From Pseudo-nitzschia pungens (lineage: Eukaryota; Bacillariophyta; Bacillariophyceae; Bacillariales; Bacillariaceae), in contig CM074769.1 of NCBI GenBank assembly GCA_037355855.1, positions 186,001 to 250,000 on the forward strand: a stretch of DNA of 64,000 bases. Reading direction: 5' to 3'. Every line of letters starts with the position of its first letter. The stretch's first letter is position 1. Shown here in pieces: positions 1 to 9,427 of the stretch. Both the position numbers and the translations under genes were made by a program. Under the pieces are notes generated by a model, which did no database searches, was not told the DNA's origin, and worked only from the letters and a program-made list of their open reading frames with translations.

Positions 1-983
1 GCCAGGTCGGGCGGGATGGTCCCCCTCAGATCGTTTCCGGGGAGTTCCAGCGTGCGGACGACCTTGTGGTTTTGGTTCTCGCTGCGCCAGGCGGACGAGG
101 CCTCGGTCGGTGACTCCGCCGCCACGGTGCAAAAGACGCCCCACCAGGTGCACTCGTCCTCGTCCTCCAGCCAGTTGTGCTGTTGGTTCCAGTCGTAGTC
201 GGACTGGAACCACAGACACAGCAGGGCAAAGCGCTGGAGGATCCGGTGGTGGTGGTCCTTGTTGGTCGGGTCCAGTGGCGATGATGACGAGTATGAGGAT
301 GGGGATGAGGATGAGTATTCCAGCAGCAGGGGATCCCTTTGCTTCATCCAGGCGAGGGCCAGGGATTCCGGCGAGACGGGGTTGGCAAAGGACGCGGCGC
401 CGCGTGCGGTGGCTTCGATCAGCAGCCGGTAGAGGGCCCGATCGCGTTCGCTGCCGCCCGACAAATTGGGATCGATATCGATGCCGACCCGGGCGTTGGT
501 GGAAGCGGAGCCGGAAGCGGAACCGTGCTGCGACGGAACGTGGAAGAGGTCTCCGGCGATGCCCGCGGTCAGCATCGCGATGGCCACCAGCATCAGACCG
601 ATCGAGGCGGCCACGAGCCACAGCTTGCGGCGGTCGATCGAACGCAGCTTTCCGGGCGAGGAAGACGGGGAGGGTGATTCTTCTTCTTGCGAGGGATGGT
701 AATCCTGGGTTCCTCTCGGGAGTTCGCGCGACTTCCAGTCTTGGTAGGACGATGGTGGCTCGTCGAGGGTCATTGAGTTGGTGGATCGAAAGAGCTTGAC
801 GTGGTCGTTGTTGTTGAAATTGTTGTTGTTGTTGTTGTTGAAATTATTGCTGTTGTTGTTGTTGAAATTATTGCTGTTGTTGTGGATGGGATTCGCTTCG
901 GAAAGGCTTCCATTCCGTGTTGGGCTTGCCTGCGATGGGGTCTCGGATTCCTCTCCTCCCATCCAATAAGTCCAGTTCATCAT
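1..983 (-). CDS. Leucine-rich-repeat membrane protein, N-terminal part (cut by window edge)
   Basis: The reading frame runs from an ATG at 983 down to base 1 without a stop, so the C-terminal part lies outside the window. Seen in order: an Asn/Ser-rich low-complexity stretch (about residues 30-60), a basic segment ending in RRK, one hydrophobic membrane segment at about residues 121-142 (starting LWLVAASIGLMLVAIAM), a linker, a capping motif with a Cys-Trp-Trp-Gly-Val-x-Cys core near residues 278-286, and the first leucine-rich repeat (LELPGNDLRGTIP) at about residues 311-323. This is the layout of diatom and plant-type LRR receptor-like proteins: short cytoplasmic N-terminus, signal anchor, extracellular LRRs. 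No kinase domain is visible in this part. The next ATG is at 980, and an in-frame stop lies upstream near 1095, so no earlier ATG is available. The ligand and role are unknown. Confidence 0.8.
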   Translation of the reverse strand, partial: MMNWTYWMGGEESETPSQASPTRNGSLSEANPIHNNSNNFNNNNSNNFNNNNNNNFNNNDHVKLFRSTNSMTLDEPPSSYQDWKSRELPRGTQDYHPSQEEESPSPSSSPGKLRSIDRRKLWLVAASIGLMLVAIAMLTAGIAGDLFHVPSQHGSASGSASTNARVGIDIDPNLSGGSERDRALYRLLIEATARGAASFANPVSPESLALAWMKQRDPLLLEYSSSSPSSYSSSSPLDPTNKDHHHRILQRFALLCLWFQSDYDWNQQHNWLEDEDECTWWGVFCTVAAESPTEASSAWRSENQNHKVVRTLELPGNDLRGTIPPDL

Positions 984-2502
984 GATATTGCTGTTCTTCT
1001 TCTTCTTCTTGTTGTTGTTGTTGTTGTTGTTGTTTTGGTTGTGGGGTCTTGGCAAATTCTGGTTCCGCAAGTGATACGGATCCCGTTGCTTTTTTCAATG
1101 GCGCGTGTTTTGGTGGGCACTGATTGTTGTTCTTGTCGTTGAATTTGACGTTGTCGTTGTCGTTGTCGTTGCCGTTGTCGTTGAAGTTGACGTTGTTTCA
1201 ACCGCTATGCAAAAGGGGCTCACTTTCCAATCCCTGGATGGAACGGATCAATCAATAAAATTTTTGTATCAATCTCAATCTATTAGAATCAATCAACAAA
1301 AAGAAATTCTATCTTTGCTCTTTGGTCGAGTTGTGATCGTCCGTAAAACCTTACTCGTAAAATCCTTACTCGTACGTATCGACGAATGGAAAATGATGCG
1401 AAGTCGGATGGAATACGGTACAGTAAGATTTAGTAACCTTACGGTAAGTTAATTAACAGGTAACCTTACAAGTGCGAGTGCGATCGCCGTTCTGTGTTGT
1501 TGGTTCCTTGCGAGATGATGACAGCGCGGGTAAGATTACAAGAAGCGCAAAAACGGGTAACCTTACGGTGAATTGTAAGATACCCGGGTAATCTTACCGG
1601 TAAAAGCAGCGGTACGGTAAACCTTACTACGAGTACCGTACGAGTAACCTTGCTCGCAAAAGGTACAAGGAATAATACCGGTGCGTGTATAATGGGAGCA
1701 ACGAACGATGCGTGACGGCGGGGGGGGAGAGGGGCCGATGATTCGGTTCGATCCGGGAATTCCACCCGTCTCGATGGTCAATTATTTTTTGGTCACGGAA
1801 TCCCGGAATCATCCTCTTGTTGTGAGGTCGTTGTCCAAAACTCCCTCCATTTTTGCGGTCGACCCCGCTCGTTGGAAGCCATAAAGACCGATTACACATT
1901 AGACACACATGTTGGCAGGCGCTCTTTATAAGAGTCGTCGAAAACGTTCGAAACGTGAATGAAGGTCGTGGCACATGACCTCAAACGTGTATATTGGGAC
2001 GCTCAATCAAACTGTATACTGTACAGTATATGGGTACGTACGGTAAGTACAAGATCGTCTGTCTTTGTACGGTGGGGCGCCAATGATTCCCCTCTCGGTC
2101 ATGCGTCATGTGACATGTGTTCGTTTGTCGGACAACCCTTCTTTCAATCAAAAAGATGCTTTCCGTTTTGTGATTTCTTTTTCGTTGCCCCGAGTTGTAA
2201 GATTTACCTCGTACCGTACAAGTAAGGTTATGCATTCTTTCTCGATGCCGATGGGCTTATTGCATCGCCTGTACCGTAACAACAACGACAACGTCAACGA
2301 CAACGACAACGACTCGGTAGCAACTACTTGTACTTGATTTGTTTTGGAGAGATAAGATCTCTCTGTGCTGGACCGAAACGAGCAGATCAGATCAGATCAG
2401 ATCAGATCAGATTAGATTAGATCAGATCAACACAGAGAATCAATTGAAATCAATTGAAATCAATTCGATTCGATTCGATTCGATTCAGAAATCGTCGGGA
2501 AG
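984..2502. other. Intergenic region between divergent LRR and glycosyltransferase-like genes
   Basis: No convincing gene. It holds GTT/CAA trinucleotide repeats (1000-1200), a dense run of GTAACCTTAC-type words (about 1430-1650 and again near 2215), a GATCA repeat at 2380-2425 and a CGATT repeat at 2460-2485 directly before the next start codon. Probably contains both promoters. Confidence 0.6.
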
Positions 2503-4011
2503 ATGCCCGAGTCCGCAGCAACATCCGCGCCCGTGCGGGCATCCGAGTCCGCGGAGGTCCCCGCACCGGTCAAGGCGCAGTCGCGGTCGCAGGCGCAGGT
2601 GCCAATGCACGAGTCCCTCACCGTGGTGATCCAGACGTCCCCCATACCGTCCCATCCCTCGACGGCGCTCCTCGAGGCCTTGTTTCGGTCCTTTGCGAGG
2701 GCGGACGGCATGCTGGAGTCCAGGATCATCGTTCTGGCCGACGGCTGCGAGGCACTGGACGACAATAATCCAACGAAAGAGAAAGACAAAAGCAATAACA
2801 ATAACCAAAACGATAAGCGAAACGATAACCAAAACGATAAGCAAAACGACAGTGGCAAACAAAACCCGGGCGTCAAAAGCGAACGGGAGAACGTCAAGCA
2901 CGGCCGGTGCCACTCCCGAACCGCCGAAAACTACCGGCTCCACCTGGACCGGCTGGAGGAGCTGGTCCGCAACCAAACTCCCCCCTTTTGTCCCCTGCCC
3001 GGAGGCGGCAGCATCGAGCTGGTGCGATTGCCGGAGCGATTCGGATCGGCACCCGCCGTCCGAGAGGCCATGGAACGATGGGTCGCGACGCCGCTGGTCA
3101 TGGTCTGCCAGCACGACAATTTCTTTGTCTCGGAGACCCCGCTCCGGGAAGTCGTCTCCGCCATGCTCGCCGAACCGAGGGGACTGGGGATCGGCGCCAC
3201 CTGCGTGCACTTCGGATCGACCGCCACCCTAAACTACCGCGAAAAAATCAGGAGGCGCTACGACGGCCTCGACGTCGGCGAGCCGTTGGTCGTGCCGAAC
3301 CTGCGGTTTCCGCTCGTTCCGCTCGTCTTTTGGTACGGGAGGTCCCACGTGACGTACAGCGACTACGTCCGGTCCTTCTGTCTCGATCGGGAGCTGGCCA
3401 GGGGGAGTCACCTCGAGGAACTCCTGGGGGAGGCCCAGCTAAACGACATTCGGAGACGCGGAATGGAGGCCCACGCCGAGCACGGAACGTATCTGCTCGA
3501 ACAGGGGGTGGAGGTCCTGTACCACGTGTCGGGACGCCGGGTCCGAGCGGCGGATCCGGGGGAAGAACAACGGCAACGGCAACGACAACGACAACGACAA
3601 CGACAACAGCAACAGCAACAGCGCAAGTCAGCGGAACAAGACGACGACGATGACGACAACAATGACGACAACAATGACCACAAATCGGTGATCACCAAGA
3701 CCGAACCCGATCCGTACCATTCGGAAGCACCACCACCACCAACGATGCTCGAGGGCGCCTTTACGACCGCCCGTGAAACCCGTGCCATGGTTCCGGGGCT
3801 GGCCTTTCTGGAACCCGACACCGTACTAGATGGGTCTTTGTTTTCGTCGCGCTCCAAACGGCCCGGGCAAAAAACCTTCAAGCAGCGGTGCTTTCACTGC
3901 GGAGAAAAGGGCCACAGCAAAAAGTTTTGTCCGAAACGAGCGGGAGCGCAGGGAGCATCGCTGGGCGGTAGCGGTGGTGGCGATCGCTGTCCCCGGATCA
4001 TCGAGCTTTGA
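2503..4011 (+). CDS. Glycosyltransferase-like protein with C-terminal CCHC zinc knuckle
   Basis: Intronless, 502 aa. After a Pro/Ala-rich leader, residues about 39-85 read like the first strand and helix of a GT-A fold (LTVVIQTSPIPSHPST, then IIVLADGCE), followed by an Asn/Lys/Asp-rich insertion (about 87-125). A conserved-looking block includes RFGSAPAVREAM and VMVCQHDNFF at about residues 198-208, where the His-Asp pair is placed like the metal-binding DxD of GT-A enzymes. After another low-complexity stretch (Arg/Gln then Asp/Asn) there is a textbook retroviral-type zinc knuckle, C-x2-C-x4-H-x4-C, at residues 463-476. Knuckles of this type bind single-stranded nucleic acid or act in protein contacts. 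There is no signal peptide or membrane segment, which is unusual for a Golgi transferase. The transferase assignment rests on pattern only; the knuckle is certain. Confidence 0.7.
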   Translation: MPESAATSAPVRASESAEVPAPVKAQSRSQAQVPMHESLTVVIQTSPIPSHPSTALLEALFRSFARADGMLESRIIVLADGCEALDDNNPTKEKDKSNNNNQNDKRNDNQNDKQNDSGKQNPGVKSERENVKHGRCHSRTAENYRLHLDRLEELVRNQTPPFCPLPGGGSIELVRLPERFGSAPAVREAMERWVATPLVMVCQHDNFFVSETPLREVVSAMLAEPRGLGIGATCVHFGSTATLNYREKIRRRYDGLDVGEPLVVPNLRFPLVPLVFWYGRSHVTYSDYVRSFCLDRELARGSHLEELLGEAQLNDIRRRGMEAHAEHGTYLLEQGVEVLYHVSGRRVRAADPGEEQRQRQRQRQRQRQQQQQQRKSAEQDDDDDDNNDDNNDHKSVITKTEPDPYHSEAPPPPTMLEGAFTTARETRAMVPGLAFLEPDTVLDGSLFSSRSKRPGQKTFKQRCFHCGEKGHSKKFCPKRAGAQGASLGGSGGGDRCPRIIEL

Positions 4012-5897
4012 AACAGCTACGACTACGACTACAACTACAACAACTACAGCAACATCCGAAAAGAAGGGAGGAGCGATGATGGAAATTAGAGGAGTTGAGT
4101 CGGATGGACTCGGTGGTGACGAGACGAAACAAAACAAAACAAAACAAAACAAAACCGACGATTCCAAAGGACTTTCCCTTGCTGCCGGTGGCACTCAGCG
4201 TTGCTGTACGGCATGCGTACGTGTACTATACCACCCAGCAGTCTCTCGAGCCCGGAATTGGATCGCATTCCATCGCATCGAATGGGATCGAACAGAATGA
4301 AACAAAACAAAACAAAACAAAACGAAACAAAACGAAACGAAATGAAATGAAATGAAATGAAATGAAGTGAAGTGAATTGAAATCGAACGTAATGAAATCG
4401 AACGAAACGAAACGAAACGAAACGAAACAAAAGAAACAAAACGAAACGAAAGGAAAGGAAATCGAACGAATCGGTTGCTGTGCTGTGCTGTGCTGCGCTG
4501 CGCTGCGCTACGCTGCGGATGGTTCCAAAACAACGAATGCCAGTAGTACGTCGCAGCGGCAGCAGTAACAGCAGCAGCAGTAGCAGTAGTAGTCGTAATC
4601 ATAATTTCGAGGGATCGTGCTATGCACGCAAGCGAATCAATCAATCAATCCCTGCGGACCAAAGCCAAACCCAAACCCAAACCCAATGCATTCCCTTGCC
4701 AGCCAAGGTTGGCTTTGTGTTACCGTGATCGATCGATTGATTAATTGATTGATTCATCCATCCATTCATTCATCCATTCATTTGCTCCTTCCGTTCTTCG
4801 AATCGATGCGGCTGCAATTCCTGTACCAGTGATAGCTCCGGACACAGGTTGCGTTGCCACAAAAGCCTAAGACAAAGCCAATCCCAATGCATTCCCCTGC
4901 CAACCAAGGTTGGCCTTGTGTTGCCGTGATCGATGGATCGCTCGATTGATTCATTCATTCATTCATCGATTTATTCATTCATTCATTCATTTGCTCCTTC
5001 CGCCGTTCTTCGAAACGATGCGGCTGCCATTCAATTCCGGTACCAGCAATTGCTCCGGACGGGGGTTGCGTGCGTTGCCACAAGGATGGCTGAATGGATG
5101 GATGGATGGATTGAATCCTTCCTTCCTTTCTTCCCTCCCGGACACCCATCCAATCCGCGCGTCGAACATCGACACCGTGAAGGCACGCACCAACGCCGTG
5201 GCACCAGAAACACAGGAACGGGCAAGTCTCGATCGCAACGCAACGCAACGCAACGCAACACCCCGTTCTGCCAAGGAGGCCATAGGTACGGAACAGAGAC
5301 CGCGTCGCAAGGATCGATCAATGGATGGATGTCTGTCGATCGATCGATTCGAATATTCCGAATGCTATTTTAAATTTAGTACAATACGTCACGCAACGCA
5401 ACGTAACTTGACGTGACGTGACTGGCTTTGCGCGCACGTAAATGTAGACATAGAATTACCATTACTATTTTTTGTAGTATTGTTTCGGAGTTCGAGTTCC
5501 TTCAAATCGCAGGTTGAATGTTTCGTAAGTTGTTTGGTTCACTTTATTATTATTTGTTTCGTTTACTTTGTACTGTATTCATGCCACAGGCCGCATGCAA
5601 CTACGAATGTCAAGGCAACGAAACGACGAATGTCATTCCCACCACCTCGGTGGCACGAAACGTCCGTGTCCGCTGCATTTGCTTCGGTACCGATATTCTT
5701 CCGGTCGCGTGTGTAGCCAATACCTGTGCTATGCTTCGAATCCATCTCCATCTCCATCAAAATCAATCAATCAATACTACGTACTGTTGAACTATTTCGA
5801 ATCCTAAAACACTGCTCTTTCTTGGTTTCGTTTCTTGCGCGGATCGGGTCATGCCGTGGCGCAGAAATTACGGTAATCTTTCTGGTTTTTTTTTTGT
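4012..5897. repeat. Repeat-rich intergenic region
   Basis: No gene recognised. Contents: AAAAC pentamer runs (4125-4155, 4297-4335), AATG/GAAAT and GAAAC runs (4340-4460), a CTGTG/CTGCG run (4470-4510), CAG/TAG runs (4555-4595), an imperfect tandem duplication of about 200 bp (4663-5084, listed separately), ATTC and GGAT tetramer runs (4740-4990, 5095-5115) and CAACG runs (5235-5260). Open frames here are translations of these short repeats. Confidence 0.6.
4663..5084. repeat. Imperfect tandem duplication, about 200-bp unit, two copies
   Basis: Unit 1 (about 4663-4862) and unit 2 (about 4863-5084) share, in the same order, the words AAAGCCAA, CCCAATGCATTCCC, CCAAGGTTGGC, TTGTGTT-CCGTGATCGAT, an ATTC/ATTG tetramer stretch, TTTGCTCCTTCCG, GTTCTTCGAA, GATGCGGCTGC, GCTCCGGAC and GCGTTGCCACAA. 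The CCCAATGC words are 201 bases apart. The copies have diverged by substitutions and by tetramer-repeat length, so the duplication is not very recent. Confidence 0.8.
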
Positions 5898-8180
5898 TTA
5901 ATCCACCTTGACCTGCCCGTAAATGATGCGGGTGAACACAAAGCTGGAAATGAATCCGATCGATCCGCAAACGAGTCCGAAGCAAATGGAGATCATGGAC
6001 ATGTACGTCAGGTATACAATGACGGGCAGAACTCCAACCAAATCCAATCGGCTCGACAAGAACCAGAGACTGTAGAGGAAGAGGTAGATCCCTGCGGTAG
6101 CACAGTTCATAAAGGACTTCCACCACCAGCGGTGGTCTTCCGCACATAGCTGCAGGTAGCAGAGAACGATGCTGACCTGGGCGCAGGTGGCGGCCAAGAT
6201 GCACAAGACGGCCAGGAGGAATCCCATGACGTAATAGAGCTGGTGGAGCCAGAGCGCCGACATGATAAAGGCCAGCTCGATGCAGACAGATCCAAATGGG
6301 AGTACACCTCCCATGAGCATGGTGACCACGCTGTTCATGTGGACCGGAGCCTCTGGGATAACGCGGGCAATCTGCTTGGTTTTGGTGGGAACCTCAATAG
6401 CATTGGACTTGAGTCCGATAAAGGCTCCGACAAAGACCATGGGAGCCGAGACGGTGACCCACAACAAGAAGAGGACAATGATGGTCAAGAAGCTGACGGC
6501 GGTCGCGGCGCCGGCAAGGCTCAAAAAGACATTGAGGACGGTGAACATGACCACAAACACGGCAGGCAACGCCGCGGCGGTGGCAATGGAGTTCATCTTC
6601 CAGTTGGTAGCCTGACAGAATTTGTAGATGCGAGACGAAATGTATCCGGCGACCGATCCGCAGAGGACGTAGAGCAAAATCATCGAGGTCAGAATCTGAC
6701 CCTTTCTCATGGAGTTGGTAACGTGCAACACGGACAAAAGCATGGCCCCAGCAAAAGCACAACCAATTTGTGCCCCGGTTCCGACCATCACCGAGAGGAG
6801 CATGGGACTGAACGAGGGAGGACGGAAGACATCACCGTGCACCAACTTCCAGCCGGTTTCTTCCTGCGCCTCCTCCAGTGTCTGCAATTCGTTGTATCCG
6901 GCAATGTCCTTGCGGAGCGTGCGAATCATAATGGTGGCGATCGCTCCGGTCATGAACAAGACAATCATGAGACTGTTGACAATGGAGTAGTAGTGGATGT
7001 CGTCGTCGGGTGCTCCCACCAGGTAGACGTCCCAACGGTCGGCCCACATGAGGTTATCGTTTTCGATCCAGGTGACATCGTAACTGTAAACCACGTCCAC
7101 GGCGTTTCCCTTTCCCTGACCCACAGCCAGAGAGAGATAGGTGTTGGGGTCGTTCTCGACGTCCATTCCTTGACAGGTCGAAAGGCTGTTGCTGGCATTA
7201 TCGGCACTGTTGTGGTCGATACTGACGGGATGAACATCAAACCCGGTGATGCGGATGCCATCGAAATCCGGATCTTCGCGATAGGTGATGGCGAACTTCA
7301 AGTGGTTGTAGAGGAACAACTCGGCATCGTCTTGGAGTTTGGCCCTCCTCTTCTTTCGGGGGTTCTCGGGCGCCCCACCGCTGCTCGTCTGGAATCCAAC
7401 GGGATATCCGCGGACGGCGTAGTTGAGCTCCGAGCTTCTCATGAGAACCGGCAGGCCGTCCAGCTGGAGCTGCACGCGGTACTGGCGTTGGATGAGGTGT
7501 CGGACCCAGCGGAGCTTCTTCCATTCCAGGGTGACGGAGCACATGGGAGTGCACGGCATGTCCTGCATCGCGTAGATCTTGAAGGGGGCGGGCGTGACTT
7601 TGTGACCCTGCAATCGGGACCCCAGGTTCCTTCTCTCGCGCTTTCTCCTCTTGATCGGGTTGTCGTCCTCCAGGGGACATCCCGGCAGATCGTAGTATTT
7701 GTAGGGGACCTGGGTCTTCTTGGATTCGACCAGATCGGCGTTGATCCACATTTGCTCGTTGGGCTGGTACTCTTCCGGAGACACACCGGGGAAGAGAATT
7801 TGGGCCAGAGAGGCTTCCTTTTTGCGCAGGAGACCCTTTCGCTTTTTGTTTCGGAGGCGGTAGTTGCGGAGCATCTGCGCCTCGGCGGTGTTGGTGACTT
7901 CGTCGGCACCCTCTCGGCGCATGTCCTTGTAGGTCTGGAGCTCGGCTTGGGCGACCTCTCGCTTCTCGCGGCGGCTCAATCGCTTCTGTGCCTCGAGCTT
8001 TTCGATGGTTCTGGCGCGGAGCTGCTCCCGGTTGGCGAGAGCTCCGCGGGGAAGGTTCTTGCCCTTGGGAATCCCCTTCTTCTTGCGTCCTTTTTTCTTG
8101 GGAACGGCATCTGCGTCGGCGCTGAACGCCAGGAGCAAGATGCAGCCCACAGTCGAGAGGATTCGGTTGAGGGAACGCAT
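5898..8180 (-). CDS. Transmembrane 9 superfamily protein (nonaspanin/EMP70)
   Basis: Single exon, 760 aa. The ATG at 8180 is chosen because it begins a signal peptide (MRSLNRILSTVGCILLLAFS); the open frame continues 5' but only as Thr-Cys and Leu-Pro simple repeat. The lumenal N-domain carries the family hallmarks: ILFPGVSPEEYQPNEQM, then KKTQVPYKYYDLPGCP. The C-terminal half has nine or so membrane segments, as the family does. The protein ends in Y-G-Q-V-K-V-D, matching the KxD/E Golgi-retention signal of TM9SF proteins. These proteins act in Golgi/endosomal sorting of membrane cargo. Odd: between signal peptide and the FPGV motif there is a highly basic, Lys/Arg-rich segment of roughly 110 residues that makes the protein longer than the usual 600-660 aa. 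Confidence 0.95.
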   Translation of the reverse strand: MRSLNRILSTVGCILLLAFSADADAVPKKKGRKKKGIPKGKNLPRGALANREQLRARTIEKLEAQKRLSRREKREVAQAELQTYKDMRREGADEVTNTAEAQMLRNYRLRNKKRKGLLRKKEASLAQILFPGVSPEEYQPNEQMWINADLVESKKTQVPYKYYDLPGCPLEDDNPIKRRKRERRNLGSRLQGHKVTPAPFKIYAMQDMPCTPMCSVTLEWKKLRWVRHLIQRQYRVQLQLDGLPVLMRSSELNYAVRGYPVGFQTSSGGAPENPRKKRRAKLQDDAELFLYNHLKFAITYREDPDFDGIRITGFDVHPVSIDHNSADNASNSLSTCQGMDVENDPNTYLSLAVGQGKGNAVDVVYSYDVTWIENDNLMWADRWDVYLVGAPDDDIHYYSIVNSLMIVLFMTGAIATIMIRTLRKDIAGYNELQTLEEAQEETGWKLVHGDVFRPPSFSPMLLSVMVGTGAQIGCAFAGAMLLSVLHVTNSMRKGQILTSMILLYVLCGSVAGYISSRIYKFCQATNWKMNSIATAAALPAVFVVMFTVLNVFLSLAGAATAVSFLTIIVLFLLWVTVSAPMVFVGAFIGLKSNAIEVPTKTKQIARVIPEAPVHMNSVVTMLMGGVLPFGSVCIELAFIMSALWLHQLYYVMGFLLAVLCILAATCAQVSIVLCYLQLCAEDHRWWWKSFMNCATAGIYLFLYSLWFLSSRLDLVGVLPVIVYLTYMSMISICFGLVCGSIGFISSFVFTRIIYGQVKVD

Positions 8181-8869
8181 GCTTGGGACTTGGGGCTTGG
8201 AAATTGGGACTTGGAACGGTGACGGTGGCAGTGGCAGCGGCAGCGGCAGCGGCAGTGGCAATGAAGTGGAAGCACGAGTACGAGTACAAGTACAAGTACA
8301 AGTAGAGGAAACTAAACTGGTTCGGACGTTGGCGTTGTTCGCAACTAAACTCTGTTGGACTCGATTCGATTCAACACAAAGACGACAACGCAAAAGTCAT
8401 CTAGCTCTGGATGGATACCGGTAGATCTAGATGTTGCGGTAGATTGTAGATAAAGACTGAGGGTCTTCGTTCTTGTTGTTTATCGTTCGTCAAGCAATTG
8501 TACGAGTTTCGTAATTATTGTACGAGTTCTCAACAAATACTCGTACTTGTGGTGCTACCATACTACTTCGTACGAAGTACGAAGTAATATACGAAGTTTG
8601 CACTCGTACATCGTATTACGTAGAATTTGAAATTGCTTCGATAGATCAACAATGACCATGTATGAGTACCGTATGTTATGTACCGGTACTTGTACCCGGT
8701 AAGATTACTCGGTGCTATTCAATACAGTACGAAGTAAGGTTAACCTTACAGCACTATTCTTTGGAACCGGTTTGAACAACGAGGAATCGCAGGAGCGCTG
8801 AGCACATTAGCTTCCTTGCTAGCAATAACTGTAATAATTAATCTTACGATTTTACCATCCGATACACTC
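8181..8869. other. Intergenic region upstream of TM9SF gene
   Basis: Contains GT-rich and TACAAG/TACGAG simple repeats just upstream of the TM9SF start, a TACTTCGTACGAAGTA palindrome with a further ACGAAGTA copy at about 8570-8600, and GTAAGGTTAACCTTAC-type words (8698-8750). No gene is visible. Confidence 0.55.
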
Positions 8870-8963
8870 TGTGAGACTGAATCCCTAACAACTAGTGAAT
8901 AACCTCACTCTTATTGTAATACATGCGTTAATCACATCAATAGGAGCACAACAGCATTTCGCA
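8870..8963 (+). repeat. 5' LTR of the miniature element
   Basis: 94 bp, TGTGAGACTG...CATTTCGCA. Same sequence as 9023-9116. No second solo copy was noticed elsewhere in the window. Confidence 0.9.
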
Positions 8964-8975
8964 GGTTATGAGCCC
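8964..8975 (+). other. Primer binding site of the miniature element
   Basis: GGTTATGAGCCC directly follows the CA end of the left LTR. It is the exact complement of GGGCTCATAACC in the anticodon arm of yeast-type initiator tRNA-Met, as for Drosophila copia, where reverse transcription is primed by a tRNA half-molecule. Confidence 0.8.
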
Positions 8976-9022
8976 AAAAATTGTCTTTTTTCGACTCTTC
9001 CGATTCTGCAAGTGCGGGGTGG

Positions 9023-9116
9023 TGTGAGACTGAATCCCTAACAACTAGTGAATAACCTCACTCTTATTGTAATACATGCGTTAATCACATCAATAGGAGC
9101 ACAACAGCATTTCGCA
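9023..9116 (+). repeat. 3' LTR of the miniature element
   Basis: Second 94-bp LTR, preceded by the purine-rich tract at about 9012-9022 and followed by the CACTC target duplicate. Confidence 0.9.
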
Positions 9117-9121
9117 CACTC

Positions 9122-9356
9122 TCGTGTTGCTTTACCCTGTAAAAAATTAAAATTGGTTGACATGCGGTAAACGTAACCTTAACCTTACCGTATGAGTGAG
9201 CTTTACGTGCAGTCTAGCTAATAACCTTAATCTTACCGGTAACTTACCGGTAAGCGTGGCGAGGCACATTCCACGTACCAGGTAAGCTGTTAACCTTACC
9301 GTATCCCCAATTTCCATGCTGTGAATCAAAATCCAACAAACATTCGATGCGATTGA
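9122..9356. other. Short intergenic region with clustered GTAACCTTAC words
   Basis: Contains at least five copies or near copies of the TAACCTTACCGGTAA type word between 9172 and 9303. No gene. Confidence 0.5.
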
Positions 9357-9427
9357 TTGATTGATGTCAAAGATGCCGATGTCAAAGATGCCGATGGCGC
9401 CGCCGAAACAGCAAATGAACCGGTTTC

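Larger units (their letters stand above)
8870..9116. mobile_element. Miniature LTR retrotransposon (TRIM/SMART-like), 247 bp, complete
   Basis: Two 94-bp direct repeats (8870-8963 and 9023-9116) that I read as identical, each starting TG and ending CA, enclose 59 bp. Immediately after the first repeat comes GGTTATGAGCCC, complementary to the anticodon arm of initiator tRNA-Met (GGGCTCATAACC), which is the half-tRNA primer site used by Copia-type elements. Immediately before the second repeat is a purine-rich tract (GCGGGGTGG), suitable as polypurine tract. The whole is flanked by a perfect 5-bp direct repeat CACTC (8865-8869 and 9117-9121), the expected target-site duplication. It encodes nothing, so it must have been moved by an autonomous element. 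Orientation is left to right as written, judged by the primer site. Identical LTRs suggest a young insertion. Confidence 0.9.

Noticed and set aside
801..1142. Val/Leu-rich + strand frame resembling a membrane protein
   Set aside because: Pure translation of GTT repeats antisense to the Asn-rich part and leader of the LRR gene.
1739..1760. GGTTCGATCC resembling a tRNA T-loop
   Set aside because: No paired stem around it and no A-box or acceptor stem at suitable distance.
2370..2490. Regular GATCA and CGATT arrays considered as a CRISPR-like array
   Set aside because: Uninterrupted short tandem repeats without spacers, in a eukaryotic genome.
6243..8222. 659-codon + strand open frame
   Set aside because: Antisense shadow of the TM9SF gene; the long frame follows from GC-rich codon bias.
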